Assembly: GCA_900542505.1 (NCBI GenBank) | Contig: UQNV01000005.1 | Span: 6,523-70,522, forward strand | Source: an uncultured Alistipes sp. | GTDB lineage: Bacteria; Bacteroidota; Bacteroidia; Bacteroidales; Rikenellaceae | Reading direction: 5' to 3' | DNA length: 64,000 bases | In this document: one piece after another, positions 35,757-44,373 of the stretch | Numbering within the stretch: position 1 is the first letter of the stretch | How the letters are laid out: every line of letters begins with the position of its first letter | Program-made: the position numbers and the translations under genes | Notes under the pieces: generated by a model | The model's input: only the letters and a program-made list of their open reading frames with translations | What the model was told of the DNA's origin: nothing | Database searches by the model: none

Positions 35757-36785
35757 ATGAAACAGATTCTTCCGAACAACCGGTTCTGCCGCGTTTCGGC
35801 CGCCCTTGTGCTGGCCCTTGCGACACTCTCCTGCTCGTCGGACGAGGGAGGCGACACCCCTTCGACGGGCAAGGCCACGCCCTACGTCACGCGCGTCGTG
35901 GAGTTCCGCCCCGCCCCGGGGCAGTTCGTCAACCAGCTGCCCGAATACCGCGAGGGCGACACGCCCGAGGATATGAACCGCAAGGCGCTCGAAGCCATCG
36001 GCAACAACCGGCGGGGCATGGTCTCGCTCGGCGGCTTCGGCGGCTACATCGTCGTCGGCTTCGACCACACCATCGAGAACAAACCCGGACTGTGCGATTT
36101 CCGCGTGCTGGGCAACGCCTTCTACGCCAGCGGCCAGAGCGAGTACGGCAGCAGCGAGCCGGGCGTCATCCAGGTGGCCTGGGACGCCAACTCGAACGGT
36201 CGTCCCGACGAGGACGAGTGGTACGAAATCGCGGGCAGTTCCTACCCCACCGCCGCCGAGTCGTGGCTCGACAAGGCGGACGAGGCGGGCAACGACATCC
36301 GCACCGTACGCGGCTACAGCATCACCTACTACCGTCCGGCACAGGAGCCAGGAGCACCCACCGAGGAGTACATCCGCTGGGAGGACAACCAGCAGCAGAC
36401 GGGCTACATCGCCATGAATGCGACGCACCTGCAGTCCTACTTCCCGCAGTGGCTCGATGACGAAGAGCTCACCTTCGAGGGGACGCGCCTGCCGCAGAAC
36501 GGCATCGACCTGAGCGGCGCGGGGACCAACTACGCCCTCTACCGCTTCGCCTTCGGCTATGCCGACAACGACACCAACGAGAGCGACGCCTCGGCCATCG
36601 ACATCGACTGGGCGGTCGACGCCTCGGGGGCGCCGGTCCACCTGCCCGGCGTGGATTTCATCCGCATCCACACGGGCGTCAACCAGGTGAACGGCTGGCT
36701 CGGCGAGTGCTCGACCGAGGTGATGGGCGTCACCGACCTCCATCTGGCGGGCGAACAAATCGCAAGCGACGGCCTCGGACGGTAG
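35757..36785 (+). CDS. Surface lipoprotein of the B12 locus (BtuH-like candidate)
   Basis: A 342-residue lipoprotein (LATLSC). The N-terminal part has VVEFRPAPGQFVNQLPEY and GGFGGYIVVGFDHTIEN. A middle section, PGVIQVAWDANSNGRPDEDEWYEIAGS, resembles a calcium-binding or jelly-roll domain. A C-terminal VDFIRIHTGVNQVNGWLGECSTEV closes it. This architecture is common in B12-regulated Bacteroidota loci beside btuBG, where a BtuH class of accessory B12-binding proteins has been described. Assignment to BtuH is tentative. There is a 56-bp gap after btuG. Confidence 0.7.
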   Translation: MKQILPNNRFCRVSAALVLALATLSCSSDEGGDTPSTGKATPYVTRVVEFRPAPGQFVNQLPEYREGDTPEDMNRKALEAIGNNRRGMVSLGGFGGYIVVGFDHTIENKPGLCDFRVLGNAFYASGQSEYGSSEPGVIQVAWDANSNGRPDEDEWYEIAGSSYPTAAESWLDKADEAGNDIRTVRGYSITYYRPAQEPGAPTEEYIRWEDNQQQTGYIAMNATHLQSYFPQWLDDEELTFEGTRLPQNGIDLSGAGTNYALYRFAFGYADNDTNESDASAIDIDWAVDASGAPVHLPGVDFIRIHTGVNQVNGWLGECSTEVMGVTDLHLAGEQIASDGLGR

Positions 36786-36854
36786 CGACGACAGCCAAAC
36801 GACAACGACAAAACGACAACAACACATCTTTTCCCCATTTTCAACATTTTCAAC

Positions 36855-38288
36855 ATGAAGAACAGATTACTCTGGAAGACGCTGTTCGTCGCCGCAACCC
36901 TTGCGGCGGCAGCCTGCAGCAACGACGGTGAGGATGCCGTCACGAAATTCGAAGTGAACACGGGCGCCGAGGCAGGCGCTCCGGTATTCGTCGTCCCCGG
37001 CCGGGAGACGACCCTCTCCTTCACGGGCGAGCACATAACGACCGTCACGACCGAATCGCTCCCCGAAGGCTGGGAGGCCGAGGTCCGCCAGACGGAGGGG
37101 GTCATCGCCCTCCATGCGACCGACGACGCGCAGACCAGCGCCACGCTGCGCATCACGGCGGCAGGCAGCGGGGCGAACAAGGTTGTCTGCGAGGTCGCAC
37201 TCCGCTGCCTCAACTCGTTCGACGACCCGGCCGGCACGTTCGTCCTCAACGAAGGCAACATGACCACCGAGAACGGCTCGCTGACCTACATCTCGCCCGA
37301 GGGCTACGTATTCGACGACGCCTACCGCACGGTCAACGGCTCGGAGCTGGGCAACGTGGCGCAGGACATGGCCTTCTGCGACGGTAAAATCTATGTCATC
37401 TCGCAGAACGGCAACCGGAACGCCAACGGCGCGGAGTTCGAGAACGACGGCATGCTTGTGGTCATGGATGCCCGCACGCTGCGCCGGACGGACTCCTTCT
37501 CCAACGAAGAGCTGGCCGGACTCGACTGGCCGACGCACATCGCCGTACTCGACGAGCGCCACATCTACATCCGCGACAATGCCGGCGTCCACCGGCTCGA
37601 CGGCGAAACCGGAACGCTGACCTTCGTCGAAGGTTCGGAGGATGCACCCAAGAGCCGCTTTGTCACGATGAACGGCAAGGTCTACACCTACCTGTCGGGA
37701 TACTTCAGCAAGATTTACGAGATTTCGCCCGAAAGCGACGCCGTCAACAGCATCCGGCTGCCGCTCACCGGCATCGAATGCGACATCAACGAGGTGCTGG
37801 GCATCCAGGCCGCGGACGACGGCCGGATGTGGATTATGACGTTCGGATTCGGCAAGACGGCCATGAACAAGTTCGACCTTTCGACCCAGGACATCGTACA
37901 GCGTCAAATCAACATCAAGCCCACGGCAGGAGCCTCGGGCGTGGCATTCGCCGCACACGACAACCTCGTCTACTATGCCGACGGAACGACCATCTACCGG
38001 CTCCCCTTCGACGAGAGCGCCGAACTCGACGCCGCTTCGGGACTCGACGCCGTCGAGCTGCTGACCGACGTGTCGGGGCTGGACCCCAATGCCGGACAAC
38101 TCTACAACGGGCTGGGCGTACATCCCGCAACGTGCCACCTTTACATCAACTCCATCAAATCCTACGCCCAATTCACGCAAAACCAGATTTGGGAGTTCGA
38201 CCCGGCCGGCGACTTCCTGTCTCCGCTGGCAAAATATGAGAACTATACCAACTTCCCGGCCGGATTCTTCTTTCCCGAAGCCCGATAA
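36855..38288 (+). CDS. DUF5074-type beta-propeller lipoprotein (BtuG paralogue 2)
   Basis: A 477-residue lipoprotein (AAAAC lipobox). An N-terminal Ig/BACON-like segment of ~90 residues is followed by a YncE/DUF5074-like propeller: GTFVLNEGNMTTENGSLTYIS, NVAQDMAFCDGKIYVISQNG and HIAVLDERHIYIRDN. It shares the FVLNEGN opening with BtuG, so it is probably a diverged corrinoid-binding paralogue. It is 69 bp downstream of the previous gene in the same direction. Confidence 0.75.
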   Translation: MKNRLLWKTLFVAATLAAAACSNDGEDAVTKFEVNTGAEAGAPVFVVPGRETTLSFTGEHITTVTTESLPEGWEAEVRQTEGVIALHATDDAQTSATLRITAAGSGANKVVCEVALRCLNSFDDPAGTFVLNEGNMTTENGSLTYISPEGYVFDDAYRTVNGSELGNVAQDMAFCDGKIYVISQNGNRNANGAEFENDGMLVVMDARTLRRTDSFSNEELAGLDWPTHIAVLDERHIYIRDNAGVHRLDGETGTLTFVEGSEDAPKSRFVTMNGKVYTYLSGYFSKIYEISPESDAVNSIRLPLTGIECDINEVLGIQAADDGRMWIMTFGFGKTAMNKFDLSTQDIVQRQINIKPTAGASGVAFAAHDNLVYYADGTTIYRLPFDESAELDAASGLDAVELLTDVSGLDPNAGQLYNGLGVHPATCHLYINSIKSYAQFTQNQIWEFDPAGDFLSPLAKYENYTNFPAGFFFPEAR

Positions 38289-38315
38289 CGATTAATGAAA
38301 CACGAATTATCCATC

Positions 38316-39560
38316 ATGAAACAAATCTGGTTATGGGGTGCGGCGCTCATCGCGTCAGCCCTGCTTTACGGATGTTCGTCCGACACGGACAACGACGGCG
38401 GCACTCCTCCTCCCGCTCACCAGGAGGGATATGCCGACCCCGACGGAGTCATTCTGCTCAATCAGGGTGCCCGCACGTCCGAAAACAGCACGATTTCCTA
38501 CCTTGCACCTGACGGCACCATTGAGAAAGATGTCTACCGGACGGTCAACGGTTCGGCCTTCGGCAACGAGGCCATGGACCTCGACATGTGCAACGGGAAA
38601 ATCTACATCATGAGCAACAACCTCTTCCAGCCGAACAGCGAAGCCGGCGACGGATGTCTGGTAGTGGTTGACGCCGAGACCTTCCGACGCGAAAAGGTCT
38701 TCACGGCCGACGACCTTGTCTTTCCCCGCCCCGAGGGTTCGCTCGACAAAGACGAGATGCTCCCGCTGTTGACCCCGCTGGAGAACATCGCCGTCATGGA
38801 CGAGCACAATATCTTCTTCTCGGACAGCCAGGGTCTGTTCCGGCTCGACGGCACAACCGGCGAGTTGAACATCGTCAAGGGCTCCTATGCCTTCGGCAAC
38901 CAGGGTGCCACCATCGAGACCGTCATCGACACGCGCGGCATGGCCGTCATCGGCGACAAGCTCTACTGCTGCGGCGGCGGATTCTGGATATCCCCCTGCC
39001 TGCTCGAGTTCAGCAAAGGCTCCAACAAGGTGACGCGGACGCTCGACCTGAGCCATGCGAGCGATTTTTCGAGCGGCATCTGCCAGACGGGAGAGCATGA
39101 AATCCTGGTGGCCACGTGCGGCCGTTCGGGCGACAAGAAGAGCGTGCTCTTCTTCATCGACACCCGAACGATGACCATCACCCGGGAGAAGCAGGTCAAC
39201 GCCGACATCTCGGCCGAATTCATGAATACGCCGGGCATAGCGCTCTGCGGCGACTACATCTATTATGCGGCCGGGACGCTCACCGTCAGCCGCATGTCGC
39301 TCAAGACCTGGCAGTCTGAGGAGTATATCCACGTCAAGGAGGATGCCCCCAATGCAAATTATCTGACCTGCAACGTGATTGCCGACGCAAAAAAGAACCT
39401 GCTCTATGTTTCGGTCTCGAACGAGCTGGGCGAATCGATTGTCTCCGACGGCAACGTACTGGTCTACGACTGCAGCAGCGACGAGCCCCGGCTGGTCAAC
39501 AATCTGGTCAATCCGGGCAGCTATCCGGTGAACATCTACCCCGTGTCGCGCTTCTATTGA
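38316..39560 (+). CDS. DUF5074-type beta-propeller lipoprotein (BtuG paralogue 3)
   Basis: A 414-residue lipoprotein (ALLYGC) with the same propeller pattern as its neighbour (GVILLNQGARTSENSTISYL, GNEAMDLDMCNGKIYIMSNN, NIAVMDEHNIFFSD) but without the Ig-like segment. The ATG at 38295 is also in frame; 38316 gives the better signal peptide. It is the last gene of the B12 locus, followed by two strong hairpins. The third propeller in a row suggests capture of several corrinoids or carriers, by inference. Confidence 0.75.
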   Translation: MKQIWLWGAALIASALLYGCSSDTDNDGGTPPPAHQEGYADPDGVILLNQGARTSENSTISYLAPDGTIEKDVYRTVNGSAFGNEAMDLDMCNGKIYIMSNNLFQPNSEAGDGCLVVVDAETFRREKVFTADDLVFPRPEGSLDKDEMLPLLTPLENIAVMDEHNIFFSDSQGLFRLDGTTGELNIVKGSYAFGNQGATIETVIDTRGMAVIGDKLYCCGGGFWISPCLLEFSKGSNKVTRTLDLSHASDFSSGICQTGEHEILVATCGRSGDKKSVLFFIDTRTMTITREKQVNADISAEFMNTPGIALCGDYIYYAAGTLTVSRMSLKTWQSEEYIHVKEDAPNANYLTCNVIADAKKNLLYVSVSNELGESIVSDGNVLVYDCSSDEPRLVNNLVNPGSYPVNIYPVSRFY

Positions 39561-39585
39561 CGGCACGCCGGATTCAGAACGGGAG

Positions 39586-39612
39586 CCCCCGGTCCGCACC
39601 TCGGACCGGGGG
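39586..39612 (+). terminator. Terminator of the B12 locus
   Basis: CCCCCGGTCCG (39586-39596) pairs with 39602-39612 across a 5-base loop and is followed by TTT. It lies 26 bp after the last stop. Confidence 0.75.
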
Positions 39613-39650
39613 TTTCCGTTTCCGCATCGCACGCCGGGGCCCTGCAAACG

Positions 39651-39684
39651 GAACGCCCTGCGACCGCAGGGCCGCAGGGCGTTC
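39651..39684 (-). terminator. Terminator of the fimbrillin/IdeS-like unit
   Basis: A 12-bp perfect arm pair (39651-39662 with 39673-39684) contains a smaller internal helix. It lies 3' of the minus-strand fimbrillin gene, convergent with the B12 locus terminator. Confidence 0.7.
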
Positions 39685-39707
39685 TGTCCGGGAAAGGGAG
39701 ACCGGCA

Positions 39708-40564
39708 TCAGATGATGATTTCCCCGCCGATGGAACCCTGGTCCTCCCATCCTTCGATGGTGATGCTGCCGATTTCGATGGCCTGCTCCTTGACAGTGAT
39801 TTCGACACGCAGCTGCATGCCGCTCTTGAGCTCGCCGAGTCCGGGCTTGAGGCTGCCGACCGTAAAGCTCTTCGAGATGTCGCCCGCCGTCACGTCGAGC
39901 GTCACGTCGGAGGCCTGCTGAGGAACGACGAGGAAGGATACCTCGCCGCCCGTACGGGTAAAGTCGGCCGTCGTGGGGTCGGTCGTATCGAGCGAGCCGT
40001 CGAGCAGGTTCACCCCGCATTTCGACCGGGCCGTACAAACGGTACGGATGGTTTCGGCATCGACACGGGCATCGGCATCGACGGTGAAGACCACATTGAG
40101 GCGGTGCATCGCATGGCGGAACGTAAGGTTGACGGGCGTCTCGTCATCCACGGTCACGGCACGGGGAGCGGCCAGCAGCAGGTCCTGTTCGGATGCCGTG
40201 CCGAGGTCGAAGGTGAATTTGCCGTTGGCAAGTCGCTGCACCGGATAGCAGGCCGAGAAATTGACCTTCACGTCCTCGCCGGCCACAGTGACCTCTTTCC
40301 AAAGGAGCTGGGTCGTTCCGACCGTAAAGTCGAACAGGTCGTACTGTCGCTCGGCATTGGCCACCACGAGCGTAAAGGTGTCGCCCTGGGTGAAGTGCTC
40401 CTTGCCCGACTGGACCGCTTCGGAGCTCTCGAGCTCCTCGACCTTGGCAATCGATGCGTTCAACATGATTCTCTTCTGTACGGGTCCGGCACTCTCTTCG
40501 GACGAACTGCAGCCGCACAGGGCAGCAACGGCGCGGCGAAAAACAGACAATATATTCCTTTCAT
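39708..40564 (-). pseudogene. Fimbrillin-family lipoprotein with apparent 5' frameshift
   Basis: The long frame (to 40550) encodes about 280 residues of a fimbrillin/Mfa-like protein: LVVANAERQYDLFDF, an FSACYPVQRLANGKFTF block, LTFRHAMHRLNVVFTVD, then a C-terminal GSITIEGWEDQG segment. It has no ATG; only TTG at 40548-40550 could start it. ATG codons at 40564 and 40582 lie in another frame and encode a convincing signal peptide (KGIYCLFFAAPLLPC). A one-base shift near 40515-40545 would join this to GCSSSEES and produce a normal lipoprotein. The gene is therefore damaged, miscalled, or initiates at TTG with an unusual leader. Its stop is close to a strong hairpin. Confidence 0.75.
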
Positions 40565-40588
40565 AATGATGTTTATTTTCATATTCCT

Positions 40589-42273
40589 TTATTTTTTACT
40601 GCTATAGTATTGTTCCCAGTATTCCTGCCCCAATTCAACCGTAAACAATCTGTTGATGGGTCTTGAATCATCGCCACTACCAATATAACCGGTCTTATAA
40701 TGGGTCATGGTTCCGCCTTCGGGCAGAGTGACATAGATGATTTCTTTCCTCATGCAACCCACATTATCGACTTCATAGTCATAACGGTCGTTATTGTCGG
40801 CGAAATAGATATAGGAGACGTTGCCCTCCTCGTCAAATTCCGCCCCCCCCCAAATGGTCATCACATGGCTGGAACGAACATTTCCCCGACTGAATCCTAT
40901 GCCCTTTCTGTTCTTGAGCGCATCTTTCATCACTGTGTTGAAAACCTCTTTGCTCAATCCACCATAATTTTGCCCCAACTTAACACCTTCAGGAAAAACA
41001 TCCTTGAAATATCCCGCCGGATTTTCCGGTTTGTCATATGCAGGATAGGAGGGCCGGATGCCATGGATAAACCAGTTGATTCCGGCGTCACCATAACCCG
41101 CATCATCGTCAAAAGAATCGATAAAACACTGGAAGATATCGCTTTCCTGCGGCTTGTCGAGCGGATAGGTATAGTCCGGCCCCTTGTAATCGTATCGTTC
41201 CACATAGTCGATGTTGCGGGCAATCCACCAGTGCAGCAGGTTCGATGCACCGGCGGCCCAGCACATCATGCCGTCGGGGACACCTGATGCGTTGGCCGTC
41301 GGATTCAGCTTGTCGCAGTCGTACCAGCCGCACTCCGGCTTCCAGGGGAGGTAATACGTGGAATATGTCTCGGGGAAGAGCTGCAGCCATGCCCCCTCTT
41401 CGGGCTCCCTGATTCCATCGACCCACACCTTCCGGTTGGCCCACTCCTGCTCGGTGTTGCTCTTGAGCTGCAGCCGGACGGAGGTCTGTTTGCCCGGCTC
41501 GAAGGTCTCGAGCGGAGCACCGCTTTCAAGCTGTGCGGGGGCCATATAGTACGAAACCTTGCCGCCGGAGGTGATTTTCAGCAGCCCTTCGCCGCTGCGG
41601 TAAGGCTCGGCCGACTGAGGGAAGATGACCACCTCGAGGCTCCCGTCCGAACTCTTCGCGGGAGTTATCCACTGCATGTCGCTCCCGGTCGCAATCATTT
41701 CGCCCGTCAGCAGGTCGGCCGTACCGTCCCCTACGCTGCGCGCCGAATCGAGACATTCTCCGTCGACCCGCTGAGCTCAATCTTCAGCCGGTGCATGACA
41801 TGGCCGAAGGTCATGACGGCGCGGTTCTGCCTCTCATCGAGCGTCGTCCGGGCGAAGAGCAGGTCCGACTGCGTCATGCCGTCGCCGCTCTGGTCGGCGG
41901 CAATTCGGAAATCGGCGTCGGTTGATGTTCCGTCGGTGAAGGCCGGATAGTGGGCTGAAAAATCGAGGCTTCCCGGACCGAAATCGGCACGGCGGAGCCG
42001 GGGCGTCCACTCGCCGCCGCGGTAGGTCAGTTCGCAGTAGCGGACACCGTCGCTGCCGTCGACGAACAGTCCGATGCGGTCGCCTTCGGTGAATTGCCCG
42101 CTGCCGTCGGGATTGAGGTCGGCCCGGGTCTCCGTTTTCGAGAAAAAGAGGTGGATATATCCGTCATCGGTCGCTCCACCCGGAACGTCCGGCTCGGACG
42201 AACAGCCCCAGAAAGCCAGCAAAAGGGTGGCGGAGAGCCAAAATCTCCAATTGGTTCTTCTTGCGTTTCCCAT
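40589..42273 (-). pseudogene. Fimbrillin-like N-domain fused to IdeS/Mac-type cysteine protease, one frameshift
   Basis: Two frames overlap head to tail. Frame A (42273-41731) has a lipoprotein signal (AFWGC) and a fimbrillin-like N-domain (GDRIGLFVDGSDG, LDFSAHYPAF, VMTFGHVMHRLKIELSG), ending at TAG (41731-41733). Frame B continues it (DGTADLLTGEMIATG, ITPAKSSDGSLEVVIFPQ). It then enters a protease domain like streptococcal IdeS/Mac (peptidase C66): catalytic Cys at MMCWAAGASNLLHWW, a FIHGIRPSYP segment, His in VRSSHVMTIWGGAEFD, Asp in YIYFADNND, and terminal LFTVELGQEYWEQ. Counting from the first Met of frame B (41698) these are Cys146, His278, Asp301 and Asp304. The His-Asp spacing agrees with IdeS. 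A one-base deletion near 41745 explains the split. Substrate specificity is unknown. Confidence 0.8.
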
Positions 42274-42383
42274 CAATCTACACTTAAATTAAGAAAAATC
42301 AACCTTGTAACTATCCCAATCATCCCTGCTCCGACGGAACGGCCTCATGTCCGAAACCGCCCCGCCCTCGAGAAGCAGGGGGA

Positions 42384-42391
42384 CAAAGATA
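42384..42391 (-). promoter_or_regulatory. -7 element (TATCTTTG) for the IdeS-like/fimbrillin unit
   Basis: The minus strand reads TATCTTTG about 110 nt upstream of the start at 42273, implying a ~100-nt leader. Within that leader CCCTGCT and AGCAGGG can pair. Confidence 0.5.
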
Positions 42392-42484
42392 CGAAATAAA
42401 TCCGGACCCGAGGGTCAGCACAAAGCCCCACGGCCCCAAAACGGACCGGAAATGAGAACTGCTGCGACATTTCCGCCACAAAAA

Positions 42485-42516
42485 TTTGGCAGAGCGAAAA
42501 GTTGTTCGTATATTTG
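42485..42516 (+). promoter_or_regulatory. arsR promoter
   Basis: TTTG at 42485-42488 and TATATTTG at 42509-42516 are spaced by 20 nt, a full match to the Bacteroidota promoter consensus. The -7 element sits at the centre of a perfect palindrome (42501-42524). Confidence 0.85.
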
Positions 42517-42524
42517 CGAACAAC
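42501..42524. promoter_or_regulatory. ArsR operator palindrome over the -7 box
   Basis: Perfect inverted repeat GTTGTTCG-N8-CGAACAAC. The 8-base centre is the -7 promoter element itself, so a bound ArsR dimer would block initiation and autoregulate the operon. Confidence 0.8.
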
Positions 42525-42535
42525 AACGGAAAGAG

Positions 42536-42862
42536 ATGAGCGAAAAGGGATATACGGAACGCGAAGAGCGCATGGCACGCTACGCCAAAGCGATGGGCCA
42601 CCCGGCAAGGATGGCCATCCTGCACTTCCTGGCCTCGCAGCAAAGCTGCTTCTTCGGCGACCTGCACGAGGTGCTGCCCATCGCGAAAGCCACCGTCTCG
42701 CAGCACCTCAAGGAGCTGAAGGAGGCGGGGCTTATTCAGGGTGAAATCCAGCCGCCGAAGGTCCGATACTGCATCAACCGCGCCAACTGGGCCGAGGCTC
42801 GCGCGCTGTTCGGCGAGTTTTTCCGCGAAATCGCCTCCGACGAAGGCCCCTGCTGCCAGTGA
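42536..42862 (+). CDS. arsR: ArsR-family metalloregulator
   Basis: A 108-residue winged-helix repressor: HPARMAILHFLASQQSCFFGDL, then the recognition helix PIAKATVSQHLKELKEAGLI and wing QPPKVRYC. The classical ELCVCDL arsenite motif is not present. Candidate thiol ligands are the single Cys in QQSCFF, the Cys in VRYC and the C-terminal GPCCQ pair. The start at 42536 is chosen because the promoter (42509-42516) lies inside the longer open frame. It controls the organoarsenical genes that follow. Confidence 0.9.
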   Translation: MSEKGYTEREERMARYAKAMGHPARMAILHFLASQQSCFFGDLHEVLPIAKATVSQHLKELKEAGLIQGEIQPPKVRYCINRANWAEARALFGEFFREIASDEGPCCQ

Positions 42863-42918
42863 CACGCCGGCCATACGAAGCGACGACGCCCGTCGCTTTT
42901 TGGTTGCCGCAATTGTTC

Positions 42919-42935
42919 GTAATTCGACGAATTAC
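42919..42935. promoter_or_regulatory. Second palindrome, upstream of the arsE-like gene
   Basis: GTAATTCGACGAATTAC is a perfect 17-base odd palindrome, preceded by ATTGTTCG, which repeats the half-site of the arsR operator. It lies 25 nt before the arsE-like start and may be an internal ArsR site. Confidence 0.6.
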
Positions 42936-42960
42936 ATACACCAAATAAAAACACAGAAAA

Positions 42961-43194
42961 ATGAAAATCGAAGTTCTCGGAACGGGGTGCGCCGGATGCA
43001 GGGCACTCTACGAAACGGTCCTCAAGGCGGTCGAGGAGATGGGAATCGACGCCGACGTAGTGAAGGAGGAGTCGCTCGAACGAATCATCGCCAGCGGCGT
43101 GATGACGCTGCCGGCGCTGGTCATCAACGGCAAGGTCGTATCGAAGGGGCGACGTCTGTCGCTCGATGAGGTAAAGCGTTTGTTGAATAACTAA
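42961..43194 (+). CDS. Small thioredoxin-like protein (ArsE-like)
   Basis: A 77-residue redox-active disulfide protein with CAGC active site (Cys10, Cys13) and thioredoxin-fold elements, including the cis-Pro region TLPALVINGKVVSKGR. Together with the two genes that follow it matches the arsE-arsF-arsG order described for aromatic arsenical reduction and efflux. The predicted role is cytoplasmic thiol redox transfer. Confidence 0.85.
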   Translation: MKIEVLGTGCAGCRALYETVLKAVEEMGIDADVVKEESLERIIASGVMTLPALVINGKVVSKGRRLSLDEVKRLLNN

Positions 43195-43205
43195 AATCCT
43201 TCACC

Positions 43206-43631
43206 ATGAAAAACAGAGTGTTTACGCTGCTGCTTCTGGCTCTGATGACCGCCTGCGGCGGCAGAGGAAGCAGCTCGGCCGCCTCGCCGCAGGTGCAGCC
43301 CGACGGAGTGGAGGTGCTGTCGTTCCACACCAAAAAAAGATGCCCCACCTGCCGGGCCATCGAGCAGCTGACGCGCGAGGTGGTCGAGCAGGAGTTTGCC
43401 GACGAGGTCGCCGACGGCACGCTGCGGCTGCACGTAGCCGAAATTACCGAGGAAGAGGAGCTCGCCGTCCGCTACGAGGTCGCCTGGTCGTCGCTTCTGC
43501 TGAGCCATCGCCACAACGGCGAGGAGCAGGTCGTCGACCTCACCCGCTTCGCCTTTGCCCATGCACGCACCGACGCCGACCTCTTCCGTCGGGAGCTGAA
43601 GGCTCGAATCGAACAACTGCTCGCCCGATAA
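43206..43631 (+). CDS. arsF: ArsF-like thiol-redox lipoprotein
   Basis: A 141-residue lipoprotein (LMTAC, Cys17) with a CPTC pair (Cys46, Cys49) in KKRCPTCRAIEQL. It belongs to the small family annotated as nitrophenyl-compound nitroreductase subunit ArsF. It starts 11 bp after the thioredoxin-like gene and ends 4 bp before ArsG. A periplasmic thiol partner for the DsbD/CcdA-like ArsG is likely. Confidence 0.82.
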   Translation: MKNRVFTLLLLALMTACGGRGSSSAASPQVQPDGVEVLSFHTKKRCPTCRAIEQLTREVVEQEFADEVADGTLRLHVAEITEEEELAVRYEVAWSSLLLSHRHNGEEQVVDLTRFAFAHARTDADLFRRELKARIEQLLAR

Positions 43632-43635
43632 CGCC

Positions 43636-44343
43636 ATGGAGACATTGCAAAACCTGCTTGACAGTTCTACCGTACCGGCGCTGACGGCCCTGCTGCTCGG
43701 CCTGCTCACGGCCATAAGCCCCTGCCCGCTGGCCACCAACATCGCCGCCATGGGATACCTCGCACGCGAGGTGGGCAACCGCCGCCGAATCTTCGTCAAC
43801 GGACTGCTCTACACCGCAGGACGCATCCTCGCCTACACGCTGCTCGGCGCGGCCTGCATCGCACTGCTGCAAAGCGGAGGCAGCACCTTCGCCGTGCAGC
43901 GGTTCATCGGAGGCTGGACAGAGCTGCTCGTCGGCGCACTGCTGCTCCTGACGGGACTTTTCATGCTCTTCGGCGACCAGCTCCGCCTGCCGGGCTTCGG
44001 ATTCACCCGCGGCGGCGAGCGGCTGAAAGGGCGCGGCGGCACGGGCGCACTGCTGCTGGGCGCGCTCTTCGCGCTGGTATTCTGCCCGACAAGCGGCGTA
44101 CTCTACTTCGGGATGCTCATCCCGATGGCTGCGGCCGAGACGGGCGGCTACCTGCTTCCGGCACTCTTCGCCCTGGCGACGGGCATCCCCGTCGTGGCAG
44201 CCGCCTGGCTGCTGGCTTTCGGGGCCGCAGGCATCGGGCGCTTCTACAACCGGATGCAGAGCATCCGAAAATGGTTAAACCGAGCCGTGGCGCTGCTTTT
44301 CATCGCTACGGGCGTATACTACCTTGTTGTTTACTTCATATAA
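43636..44343 (+). CDS. arsG: ArsG-family CcdA/DsbD-like membrane transporter
   Basis: A 235-residue six-helix membrane protein of the CcdA/DsbD superfamily. Characteristic blocks are LLTAISPCPLATNIAAMGYLAREV and LGALFALVFCPTSGVLYFGMLIP, each with one conserved Cys-Pro. In arsEFG systems it is the aromatic-arsenical efflux permease; homologous CcdA proteins move reducing equivalents. Either function fits the flanking thiol proteins. Confidence 0.85.
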   Translation: METLQNLLDSSTVPALTALLLGLLTAISPCPLATNIAAMGYLAREVGNRRRIFVNGLLYTAGRILAYTLLGAACIALLQSGGSTFAVQRFIGGWTELLVGALLLLTGLFMLFGDQLRLPGFGFTRGGERLKGRGGTGALLLGALFALVFCPTSGVLYFGMLIPMAAAETGGYLLPALFALATGIPVVAAAWLLAFGAAGIGRFYNRMQSIRKWLNRAVALLFIATGVYYLVVYFI

Positions 44344-44373
44344 AAGTTGTAACAGGCAAACTATCAAACCATA

